Assembly: GCA_014529385.2 (NCBI GenBank)
Contig: CM043955.1
Span: 141,390,640-141,454,639 of the forward strand
Source: Adiantum capillus-veneris
Lineage: Eukaryota > Streptophyta > Polypodiopsida > Polypodiales > Pteridaceae
Length of the DNA stretch: 64,000 nucleotides
Direction: 5' to 3'
Shown here in pieces: positions 10,274 to 20,039 of this stretch (the first letter of the stretch is position 1; the number at the start of each line of letters is the position of its first letter). A program made the translations under genes and the position numbers. Below the pieces are notes generated by a model. That model ran no database searches. It saw nothing but the letters and a program-made list of their open reading frames with translations, and was not told the origin of the DNA.

Positions 10274-11467
10274 GTGATAGCAGAAACAGTTAATATGGTG
10301 GAAGGATTAGAAGAGGATGAAGAGGAACGATTTCTCAAAGCGAATCCGGATTTGGTTTCTCTATACCTTGCAGATATTTCTTTGATTCCGAAAGGGCATT
10401 CGGTGGGGGTTTCAGGAACTCCAAGAGGAATAGGGGAGCCCCAACAACAGGTGCTTCCAAGTCCTGAGTCACTGGAGGACGTGATTCAGCAAGAACTAGC
10501 GTTTGAGGTGCAAATGGAAGAAATTACAAGGGTTAAGGAAGATGAATTAGAGAAGGTTTTTCTTGGGGAGCAAGCGGAGTCGCAGCCCATATACATTAAT
10601 AAGCAGTTGGAAGCAAGTTTTAGAGATAATTTGATCAAATTACTGATAGAGTTTAAGGATGTTTTCGAATGGGAATATGCGGACATGCAGGGATTGGATC
10701 CTAAGTTTTATCAGCATACGATCAATCTGAAACCGGATGCGGTGCCCGTGAAGCAGCATTCGTACAGGATGAATCCGAATGTGGCAAAGCAAGTTAAATT
10801 GGAAATTGATCGCCTGTTGGAAGTGGGTTTTATTACCCCTATTGATAATCCGGAATGGATTTCTCCAATTGTGGTAGTACCAAAGAAAAATAAGCAAATC
10901 CGAATTTGTGTGGATTACCGAAAATTGAATGCCGCTACTATTCTAGATCCTTTTCCTCTCTCGTTTTTGGATTCCATTTTGGATGATGTAGCAGGACATG
11001 AGATGTATACTTTTTTGGATGGCATTAGTGGATATAATCAAATCAGAATGGCATTGCGGGATCAACCAAAAACAGCTTTTATTACCGCATGGGGAGTATT
11101 TTCCTGCACAGTAATGTGGTTTGGATTGCGGAATGCACCTTCCACTTTTCAACGGGATATGTTTCAAATCTTTGGGCCTTACTTGACGGATTTTTCTGGA
11201 TGATCTCAGTGTTTTTGGAGCACAATTGGAGCATTTGCAACAATTACGGTTATGCTTTACGAAATGCAGAGAGGTAAAATTCAGTTTGAATCCTTTAAAG
11301 TGTGCATTTGCTGTTCGCAGTGGCAGGCTCCTGGGGCATATCATCTCTGAAGACGGCATTTCTGTGGATCCGGATAAAATTTCCGCAATTTTGGAAGCGC
11401 CTACACCGCGGAATCAGAAACAGTGCCAGATTTTCCTGGGTCAAGCCCGATGGCATGGGAGGCATTT
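10274..11467 (+). pseudogene. Reverse transcriptase of element B, interrupted by the CACTA element
   Basis: Conserved RT blocks run in order: SYRMNPNVAKQVKLEIDRLL, WISPIVVVPKKNKQIRICV, DYRKLN, DPFPLSFLDSILDD, the first catalytic Asp region MYTFLDGISGYNQI, and FGLRNAPSTFQRDM. A one-base frameshift near 11190-11200 sits exactly at the YxDD-type motif (FLDD), which is read in the next frame. The connection, LLGHIISEDGISVDPDK to FLGQARWHG, then reaches the CACTA insertion at 11467. Reading resumes in frame at 20040. The frameshift and the insertion inactivate it. Confidence 0.92.
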
Positions 11468-11482
11468 CACTATAACATATGT

Positions 11483-11698
11483 GCGGTATTATCGCTCACA
11501 TTACCGCACAAAAACAAACAAACTTGAAATATAAAAATTTCGGTACGCGGCAAATACTATGGCAAAGCTGGCGGTAATGGTCTAGCGGTAACTGATGCGG
11601 TAATGGATGCGGCAATATTTCCGCAAATATTACCACGTGATTGCTGCAACAGTACCCTCACATATTACCGCGTCAGGCTTATCGCGAGCATTACCGCG
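11483..11698. repeat. 5' subterminal TTACCGC/GCGGTAA repeats of the CACTA element
   Basis: About ten close variants of ATTACCGC occur in both orientations within 230 bp of the left end, including GCGGTAAT, GCGGTAAC, GCGGCAAT and TTATCGC. Known CACTA elements carry short subterminal repeats bound by their regulatory protein (TNPA in En/Spm); this cluster is in the right place to play that role. The match to a binding protein is inference. Confidence 0.85.
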
Positions 11699-11721
11699 AA
11701 GGGATTTATTATAAAAAAACA

Positions 11722-11767
11722 GATGACCGTTTGGATTGTCCTTTGCAGGACCATCCAAAAGGTCATC
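11722..11767. repeat. Hairpin with 21-nt arms and 4-nt loop
   Basis: The arms 11722-11742 and 11747-11767 are reverse complements at 19 of 21 positions, separated by the loop TTGC. The hairpin lies about 260 bases beyond the stop codon of the minus-strand gene, in its 3' flank. It could affect transcript end formation or be a small-RNA source; neither is shown. Confidence 0.85.
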
Positions 11768-11838
11768 TATTTTTTTATTTATTTTAGTTATTTTACAAAA
11801 TTATTATTAATTACAACAAAATATCACAATTGGACAAT

Positions 11839-12035
11839 ACATTGAGCCAAAAAAAGATTGATAATTTCATTTACATAAGTGGAATTACAATTGGGGGAGG
11901 TATTGAGCCAAAAAATGATAGGTATTGCATTTACATAAAGGGCAAAAAAAGCCCGCGTGTACAAAATAGAGTATGGTCATGTGGGACAGGGAAAACGGGG
12001 CCCGCGTATACAAAATAGAGGATGCTCATGGGGGA
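11839..12035. repeat. Two pairs of degenerate direct repeats near the CACTA left end
   Basis: A block starting ATTGAGCCAAAAAA occurs at about 11841 and again at 11901, each followed by a similar TTTACATAA stretch. A second block, GCCCGCGTGTACAAAATAGA at about 11949, recurs with one change at about 12000. The second copy runs over the last exon of the minus-strand gene. Confidence 0.6.
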
Positions 12036-12936
12036 GTTGGCGGCATTTCACGTGGAGCTCCTTGACTCTGCAAAACCATTAAAAAGAAACAATTAACACT
12101 TTGTTATTTAATATTTGATATAAAATCAACAATTTGATGATTTAGATAAGATTAAACTTACATGTTGCAGACTTCTGCACGCATTTTCGAACTCCTCTCG
12201 AGAGATCATTTGATTTTCAAACAGCCAACACCAAGTTTGATACTCGGTATGGTTCTCTCTATATCTCTGTACTTCTCTGGTCGGGCGACTCATGGTAATG
12301 TTATACTGACAAAAAATAGCAACCAATTCATTAAATGAAAAACATTAGATTTTTTACAATAAAACTAATATTTTTACTTACATATTTGTCTTTCCAAGCC
12401 GTTTTTCCTCCCGAACCATAATGCGTAGGAGCATGATGGGATCTGGCCTCAACTTGACGCGTATACATCCTCGCACCGGTTGCCCTTTCGTCCTCTTTCT
12501 CGCCCATAGCGGTCTCCCACTCCACATCATGGACATTTCCTGGCTGATAGCTATGCTCTAGAGACTCCATTGTCTTCTTTGCCGCTCTCCTCACACTAGA
12601 TTTTTTGTTCTTCAGAAATGTTTTGACATGCTCTTGCAACCATTGCCTTGAGAATTGTTGCCCCTCAGGGTTGGGGAAACACATGTCCATGGTTGTCTCT
12701 ATATATGTGAGGTTGTAGGGATCTTTCTGATCAAATTTGAGAAAACAATTGATATATGTGGAGTGGATTAATTGGTTGACGTGTGTGCGGAATCTCCTAC
12801 CCTGTGCTGTCCCGAGATCCACCATACCTCCTCTATGAACCTGGTAGTATAACCCGCGAGCATCTGGTGAAGGCATTTCATGGTCCTCATCTTCTACTAG
12901 AGCAGGGAGCGGTGACTCTGGAGAAGAATCTGTAGT

Positions 12937-12937
<1 letters not shown>

Positions 12938-12969
<32 letters not shown>
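12938..12969. repeat. Poly(C) tract, 32 bases
   Basis: An uninterrupted run of 32 C lies inside exon 2 of the minus-strand gene, where it reads as poly(G) coding for Gly. The frame is the same on both sides at this length. The tract could form a G-quadruplex on the coding strand. Its length in the assembly may be unreliable. Confidence 0.95.
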
Positions 12970-12971
<2 letters not shown>

Positions 12972-13081
12972 AACAACAACTAGCTCCGCTCCCTCGTCGA
13001 GATTGACCAGCGCTAGCGCTCGAGCTGCCCTGATGCTGACTGCCAGAAGAGAGCCGACGTGAATCTGGGACAGAAGGTGGG

Positions 13082-13103
13082 ATAGGTGATGGATAGGTGA
13101 TGG
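13082..13103. repeat. 11-bp tandem duplication causing a frameshift
   Basis: ATAGGTGATGG occurs twice in a row (13082-13092 and 13093-13103) within exon 2 of the minus-strand CACTA gene. Removing one copy puts the start codon in frame with the C-terminal half, so this small event explains the whole frame change. Confidence 0.9.
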
Positions 13104-13622
13104 ATAGGTGGACGTCCGTGGCGTTGGACCCTGTGGCGTCGCACCCAACGGCGTCGGACCCTGGGGCGTTGGACCCTGTGAAGGAAAAGTTGAACCTGGA
13201 GCTGTAGCTGGAAAACTCTACAGGTATGGAGTGCTACCAGTTGGAGTAGAGACATCTGATAATCCAAAAGCTGCTAGCTGCGCCGGTGAATAGCGCTGTG
13301 TAAGGGTCTGCTATGAACCTAACCACTCAGCCCGAAGACGCAATGCCCTTTCCACATCTGGATCGGTCACAGGTACGGCAGTGGACCCACCTAGAGCGTC
13401 CCGAAACCAACCGAACCCTGATGATGACTGCTGAGGCGACGGCTGTGAATGATAGGCAGAGAGAGCGTCAGGATATGACATCCCGTCTGCCATGAAATCC
13501 TCAATGCTGCGAAAGCGTGGTGTGGAAGAAGAAGACATGGTCTGCATTTATTACGACAAAGATTAAACTAGGATATAAAATTTGAATATATGATTAAAAA
13601 TTTACACATTGATTTTTTTCAA

Positions 13623-13717
13623 ACATTGGATTTTTTAACATTGGATTCTCTATCATATCCAATGTTGAAAGAATCCAATGTGGAAAGAATCCAATGTGTG
13701 TCTACAACCTATAAAAG
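13623..13717 (+). promoter_or_regulatory. Promoter of the CACTA transposase gene
   Basis: A TATA box, TATAAAAG, lies at 13710-13717. Just upstream are five copies of ATCCAATGT: two inverted (near 13623 and 13638) and three direct (near 13657, 13673 and 13689). Each contains a CCAAT box. Transcription would start near 13740, and the first exon ends ATGGAG at 13865 with a GTATGT donor. Confidence 0.75.
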
Positions 13718-13899
13718 AGTCTTGCAAAGCCTTGAGTGCTAATAAGATATTAGTGTGTGTATTGGATAATAAGAGATTATTGTGTTTATGATTAGTGTGA
13801 TCGATTGCGTGATCACTTGGACGGTCATTGGGGCCTAATACGTCACCTACGACTTAATCATGGAGGTATGTTTCTGTTTTTGTGTTGATTTTTGTTTAA

Positions 13900-15080
13900 T
13901 TTAACATAATTAGTGTGTGTTTTAGTGTTGGCTTGTGTAATTGGCTTGTGCACACAGTAATTAGTGTGTGTTAACATACACTAATTAGTGTGTGCATTAG
14001 ATTGTGCACACACTAATTAGTGTGTGCTAACATACACTAATTAGTGTGTGCATTGGCTTGTGTAATTGGACTAATCACACACTATTTAGTGTGTGCATTG
14101 GCCAATGGAATAGTGTGTGATTAGTCCAATTACACAAGCCAATGCACACACTAATTAGTGACACTAAATAATATGTGTATTGACCAATGCACACACTAAT
14201 CCAAAACTAATTAATGTGTGCATTGACCAATCACATTGGCCAATGCACACTGTGCTATTAGTGTGTACATTGACCAATCACATTGGTCGATGCACATACT
14301 AATCACACACAAATTAGTGTGTGTTAATGAGCACTAATTAGTGTGTGCATTGACCAATCACATTGGCCAATGCACACACTAATAACACACTAATTAGTGT
14401 GTGCATTGACCAATCACATTGGCCAATGCACACAATAATAGCACACTAATTAGTGTGTACATTGACCAATCACATTGGTCAATGCACACACTAATCACAC
14501 ACTAATTAGTGTGTGAATTGGACAACCCCATTGGCCAATGCACACACTAATAACACACTAATTAGTTTGTGCATTGACCAATCACATTGGCCAATGCACA
14601 CACTAATAGCACACTAATTAGTGTGTACATTGACCAATCACATTGGTCAATGCACACACTAATCACACACAAATTAGTGTGTGTTAATGAGCACTAATTA
14701 GTGTGTGCATTGACCAATCACATTGGCCAATGCACACACTAATAACACACTAATTAGTGTGTGCATTGACCAATCACATTGGTCAATGCACACACTAATT
14801 AATGTGTGTTAACACACACTAATTAGTGTGTGCATGACCAATCCCAAATTTAACATATTAGGTTATGCAAGTAATAAAATCTAACAAGTTTAGATTTTGC
14901 AAGTAACTGATAATTAACAAATTTAAGTTTTGGTGTGTCTTTACTTACACTAATTAGTGTGTGTAAAGAACACATGCACAAATTAGTGTGTGTAATTAGT
15001 GTGTAAAGAACGTACACATGCACTAATTAGTGTGTAAAGAATGTACACATGCACTAATTAGTGTGTGTGTGTATGCATGT
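13900..15080. repeat. Intronic palindrome array of the CACTA element
   Basis: Two palindromes alternate. One is ACACACTAATTAGTGTGT, which contains CACTA-AT-TAGTG. The other is an interrupted palindrome with arms TGCATTGACCAAT and ATTGGCCAATGCA around CAC. The common spacing is about 57 bp, with some longer steps, over about 950 bp; simpler AATTAGTGTGTG repeats continue to about 15080. The block lies in the overlapping first introns of both CACTA genes. Single strands could fold into long hairpins. Confidence 0.92.
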
Positions 15081-15338
15081 GTGTGCATGCGTGTGTATGA
15101 GTGTATGCATGTGTGTATGCGTGTGAAAAAATAAAAAAACATAACAACAAAACTTACATGGAATTGAAGCTCTTGTTGGGAGAGTGTAGGAGAGTGGAAG
15201 AGTAGAGATGGTGGAGAGTAGAAGAGTAGAGATGGAGGTAAAGGTCAAGGTTGTGAGGTTTGCGCTCTTGGCTTCTGTGGAGAAGATGATGAAATTCGAA
15301 TTTTAGGACTTTGAACTTCGCGGGGCACGCGGTGTCCC

Positions 15339-15434
15339 TATTTATAAAAAAATTTGAAATTTGATTTTCTGCTCCTATTACCGCGAGCATTACCGCGTCT
15401 CTTACCGCAAACATTACCGCGTATATTATCGCGA
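15339..15434 (-). promoter_or_regulatory. Promoter of the minus-strand CACTA gene with TTACCGC cluster
   Basis: On the minus strand TATAAATA spans 15346-15339. About 30-90 bp upstream of it (15377-15434) five TTACCGC-type motifs stand close together, the same motif as in both subterminal regions. The first exon would run from about 15310 to 15158 and end at a GTAAGT donor. A regulatory protein that binds the ends could thus also bind this promoter. Confidence 0.75.
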
Positions 15435-18400
15435 TGCAAATTCGGGCCAAATAAACAGATGGCCACGTTCTGACATTATTACTATTGATCCTCACAATCT
15501 ATTGGTACTATGTTTTTTATAAAATATATATAAAATGAAAGTATTTTTAGTACTTTGAAATTGACATTTTTACCTAAATGGTTAATTTTTACTTTTTACT
15601 GATATTTTATTAACATTCTTTGGTAATTTGATTTTAATTAGTGTATGTAATTTATTAATGTAGGTTGCTTGGGATGATTTTGGCCCGTCCACTGAACCGG
15701 ATAGATCACGGTGGTTGGCCGAGCGATTACCATGCCCATGCGTGCGGTATAAATGTGCCATTGCTCGACTTCGACGGATATGCTTGAGCCATGTAGAAGA
15801 TTATGGACTATGGGACGATCCTCGCAAGCCTGCATGGATGGAAACAAACGATCCGCGAATTGTTGCAGCTATTGACACCACCCCACATTGGCGTGTGGTT
15901 GGTGGAGGAGGGGAAAGGAGGGTGGAAGAGAGCATGCGCCAGGAATCCATTAGAGAGGGAGGAAGCACATTAAATCAGCCAAGTACTGCTGCTCCCTCTT
16001 ATCCGAGTGACCACATCCCATCTCCTTACGTGGATGTAGAAGACGACCATTTGCATAGAATGGTTGAGGATCTCTTTGCACGAGAGGAGGAGCATGAACC
16101 AGAGTGTGCATGCGAAGAAGCTTCCGAGCAAACGAGGAGTGAGCTACTCGATTCGTCACACACCGCACTATATGATAGATGCTCTTACTCCATTTTAAGG
16201 GATTCCCTCGAAGTCCTTAACCTTCAGACGATGTTTGGATGGAGCAATGCTAGTGTCGACGCACTTTTGAGGTATGTTTACAGATTGTGAAGGATGCTTG
16301 TGGAGTGCATAAATTAGCTTCTAATGTACTTTCTTCTTGTGATAGGTTGCTAGGAAAGATGCTGCCAGCTAGCAATCACATGCCAGAGAACAGACGAAAA
16401 GCCCGCAAAGTGGTGACTGCATTAGGGATGGATTATGATCGCATTCATGCTTGCGTGAACGATTGTGTGCTCTTTCGTAATGAGCATGCCGATTGTGACA
16501 CATGTCCATCGTGCGGGGAGCCTAGGTTCAAAGAAGGAATGCAGAGCAACAGAATTCCACGTAAAGTTTTGAGGTATTTTCAACTCATCCCTCGTATCCA
16601 ACACATGTTTAGATCGAAGGATACGAGCGAGCTTTTGAGTTGGCATGCAAAAAACCGCTCCACAGATGGTATTATAAGAGTGCCAGCTGACTCACCAGCG
16701 TGGAAGCACATAGAGGACACATGACCAGAGTTCAGGGATGAGCCTCGTCACTTGAGGATTGGGTTAGCTAGTGATGGAGTGAATCCATTTGGGCACCTCT
16801 CTACTTCATGGAGCACTTGGCCGATGGTTGTTGTAAACTACAATATTCCGCCTTGGGAGGCAACAAAAAAGGGAAACATTTTACTATCACTTCTCATTCC
16901 AGGAAAGCACAAGGTAAAAAAAATGGATGTATATCTGCATCCTCTTATTGATGAGCTTCAAGAACTATGGAGAGGCATAGATGTCATTGACATTTCACGG
17001 CCACCACGAGACCGCAATGCCGTCATCAAGTGCATCCTCATGTGGACCATGCATGATTACCCAGGATTTGGAGAGGTATCTGGTAAGTATGCACATGTTA
17101 ATTGTACTCTTTGCTTTAGTTTTATTGTCTCATGTGTAACATTTGTTTACCTCTTGGCAGGATTGGCAACATCTGGACATAGTGCGTGTCCCACTTGTGG
17201 CCCTTCCCTTGTGACAGAGCGACCTCCTCTTCTTGGGAAGGTGATCTATCCCAACAACCATCGCTTCCTACCTCCTTCACATCGTAGATATGCTCCCCCT
17301 ATCAATGGAGTGCAGCCGTTCCATTGGAACATGGCTGATTGGGCGAAGCATTGGGAGGAGCATCATGGTACCTCACCGCCTCCCAATGGGTTGCCAAAGG
17401 GTATGTCGAGGTACTCAATCTTCTTGTCTCTCCCCTATTGGGCTTCATTGAAAATTCAGCACTTATTGGACCCTATGCATGTATTCAAAAATGTTGGGCA
17501 AGCTATATGGGATCACATAATTGGCAAGAAGGATTCATTGGGTGCTAGGGAAGATTTAAGAGCCATTAGAAGTCTCCCCCCTTCAGCCACGCCCCGCATG
17601 GGGAAGCGAGGAAAGATGATTCTCCCAAAAGCACCGTGGATAATGTCAAAGGCAGACCAAGAGCGGACAAAGCAAGTTATTGCATCCATCAAAACTCCAA
17701 CGGGATATATGCAGTCACTCAAAGGTGCTTTCACAAAAACCAAAAAGGGTGGCTCCACTCAATTGTATGGATTGAAATCCCATGATTGGCATAAAATCCT
17801 TCAGGTAAGAGTAGAACAATTTGTGGTGTCTATGTGTCCTTATATATAGGTTGACATTCACTTAGATGTTTTATTGCTTGTAGTTTGTACTTCCCATAAC
17901 TATTAGTGGTTATGGGAACACTAAGGTGACAGCTGCAATATTCAAAGTGGGTGAGATTGTGAGGTAATGGGTTTTTTTCAAGTACTATATCATGTTGTGC
18001 ATGCATGAACTTTGGAATTTTTTTTCATCTACTATATAACGTTTGCCCTGTAGATTTGTGAGCTCCAAGGAGATAGAAGTAGAAGCCATACCAGTAGCCC
18101 ATCAGCTAGCAGTAGAGGCAGTGTGTGCTATTGAGGATGCATTCCCACGTACAATCCTTGTTAGCCAAATACACCTATTGCTTCACCTTGTTGAGGAGAT
18201 TGCCATTTGTTGGGTGGTTCACTCTAGATGGATGTTCTTCTTGGAGAGATTCTTGAAGACTTTAAAGGATTTTGTTAGATTGAGTTCACAACCGGAGGTA
18301 TGCAAAATAAATACAATATAGATAGCATTTAAACGCTATGGAGTTACTAATAAAAATATGTGGTTTTAATGTTTTCAAGCGAGCATGGCAGAAAGTTGGG

Positions 18401-19639
18401 TGGTGCAAGAGGCATTTGTGTATGTCTCACAGTATCTCATCACAGTGGATCCATCATTGCCTCGTCTGTGGAGTGAAGAAGAGGATCCTAGGAAGCACTC
18501 AACCATTCCCAGTGGAAAAGGGTCACTCTTGTTCATGGATAGAGAGTTTCATGCCATAGTCAACAACTACTCTTTACCCAATGCCACTATCATGACCAAA
18601 TGGGTCAATATGTATTTGGAAGCCTGCGCAGCTAGAGAAAGGGATAGAGATGCATGCAAGAGGTCCCATGGAGGTAGACGTGCACCTCCTTTTCCTAAAG
18701 AGCTTGCAAAATATCCTGACTTGATTCAAGTAGAGTGGATCCATAATGCCATGACCAATGCCAAAGCACAAGGAGAACAAATAAGCCCTAAAGAATGGGA
18801 GTATGCGCGAGGATGCTTGCGCAAGGTGAGTGTGTATATGTTATGTATGCATGTATGCAAATCACTTAATGAAATGCGATGTAACCTCTTATGCATTGTG
18901 ATTGTAGGGTCTCATTTTCAACTCCATTTGGTCCGAAGGCCGACATTTTCGCACCCGCAAAATAGATGAGCGTCGAACCACTAATGATTGTGGCGTGATG
19001 GGAAACTTTGACACAACAACAGATGAGGTCAGATATTGTGGTACTATAGAGAGAATAATCAAAGTGGATTTCATATCTTTTCACAAAATCCTCTTTGAGT
19101 GTCGATGGTTTGCGGGTGAGGTCAAAAGACATGAAAATGGGCTCATTATGGTGGATTCCACCCAATTCCATCGGGGAAAAACTGACAACTTGGTGTATCC
19201 TAGTAGTTGCGAGCAGGTAATTTAGGCTATGTGCAATTAACTTAAATTAAACATTTAAGTTATGTATATCAGCTTATTCTTAGTGTGTGACGTACAGGTC
19301 TTTTATGTGCCATGTATATTTCAAAGAAGACTTTGGTATGTCATTCCAGTCACGCCGCAGGGTAGATCTATCTTTGCAGAGACGGACATTGAGCCAGTAA
19401 TTGATCCCATCATACCATCACCACAAGATGCAGAGGAAGATGCAGTAGAAGTTGAAGAAGGTCAGCCAAGCCTTGCAAATAGTCATCTTGAGGAGGAGGA
19501 AGAGGGAGAAAGCGATGATGATTCTACAGGAGGTGATGGAGAGGAGGAAGAATATCTAAATTTGTTTATTGATTTGAATACTATGGGTCTAAATATGGAT
19601 CCTAGTGCTTGTAGAGATCTTATACAAGATGAGAATTAA

Positions 19640-20036
19640 AAAAACTCTCCATTCTTTCACTTGGTGTAGTATATGATTAATTTGCAAATGTTTCGTTATG
19701 TGCTTATGAATAGTATTTGTAATGGTTTTGTTGTGAGTTCAATGATTTATGTATAGAATTTTTAGAGTGAAAGAGAGATTAAGTGAAGTGAGCAAGCATT
19801 CTGGAGAGTGTAGGAGTTGTATTGGATTTAAATGGAAACCCGCGGGAGAGGGAGGGGGAAGGGGGTCCAGCCTGTCTTAGCGGTAATGTTTGCGGAAATA
19901 ATCACGGATATTTGCGTGGTAATATGTGCGGTAAAGTGCCTCTTCTGCATCAAAATGATTCTCTGTCCTCATTTTGAATTCCTCTCTCTTGTTTTGCGGT
20001 AATGGCCCGCGGTAAACACCACGATCTCTCATAGTG
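19640..20036. repeat. 3' flank and 3' subterminal repeats of the CACTA element
   Basis: After the transposase stop, the first 200 bases hold the 3' untranslated region. From about 19876 to 20015 there are about six GCGGTAAT-type motifs, including GCGGTAATG, GCGGAAAT, GTGGTAAT, GCGGTAAAG and GCGGTAAAC. They mirror the cluster at the left end. The element ends TAGTG at 20032-20036. Confidence 0.85.
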
Positions 20037-20039
20037 TTT

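Larger units (their letters stand above)
12026..15310 (-). pseudogene. Second CACTA gene (TNPA position), four exons, disabled
   Basis: Splice signals give exons at about 15310-15158 (noncoding), 13541-12382, 12305-12162 and 12067-12026. Donors read GTAAGT and acceptors read TGCAG, GTCAG and TGCAG. The start ATG (13538-13536) follows the first acceptor by three bases, and the exon 2-3-4 joins keep phase 0. The product of about 447 residues has a Ser/Thr/Pro/Gly-rich N-terminal half and a charged C-terminal half with WLQEHVKTFLKNKKSSVRRA and a His-rich HHAPTHYGSGGKTAWKDKY block. I do not recognise the family; position in the element suggests the regulatory TNPA role. Two TAG codons (13313-13311 and 13220-13218) and an 11-bp duplication that shifts the frame disable it. 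Confidence 0.75.
13860..19639 (+). pseudogene. CACTA transposase (TNPD, tnp2 family), nine exons, nearly intact
   Basis: Splice signals give coding exons 13860-13865 (ATG GAG), 15664-16271, 16346-17082, 17161-17804, 17884-17963, 18054-18297, 18380-18825, 18908-19216 and 19298-19639, about 1,140 codons. Family landmarks run in order: LPASNHMPENRRKARKVV and the zinc-like CDTCPSCGEPRF; the transposase tnp2 core with RIGLASDGVNPFG and GHSACPTCG; LLDPMHVFKNV; a DUF4218-like block with FFLERFLKTLKDFVR; a DUF4216-like block with FHKILFECRWF and VFYVPCIFQRRLWYVI. The enzyme would cut and rejoin the element ends. Two faults are visible: TGA at 16722 where the family usually has Trp, and a missing base at the exon 7 start near 18380. 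The 78-nt intron 17083-17160 is open in frame, so its retention would not stop translation. Confidence 0.92.
11468..20036 (+). mobile_element. CACTA (En/Spm) DNA transposon, 8,569 bp, complete ends
   Basis: The element starts CACTATAACATATG and its other end, read on the minus strand, starts CACTATGAGAGATC. The terminal inverted repeat is thus short and imperfect beyond CACTAT. It is flanked by the 3-bp duplication TTT (11465-11467 and 20037-20039), the size known for CACTA transposons. Taking out the element and one TTT restores the B frame from RT connection into RNase H, which fixes both borders independently. It carries a tnp2-family transposase gene (plus strand), a second gene (minus strand), subterminal TTACCGC repeats and an internal palindrome array. 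Each gene has only a few disabling changes. Confidence 0.96.

Noticed and set aside
13538-13547. Upstream ATG (MQT) as start of the minus CACTA gene
   Set aside because: It lies inside the TGCAG acceptor of the first intron; the ATG three bases after the splice site is the better start.
13900-15080. CRISPR-like array
   Set aside because: Units are palindromic and nearly identical throughout with no unique spacers, and the setting is a plant transposon intron.
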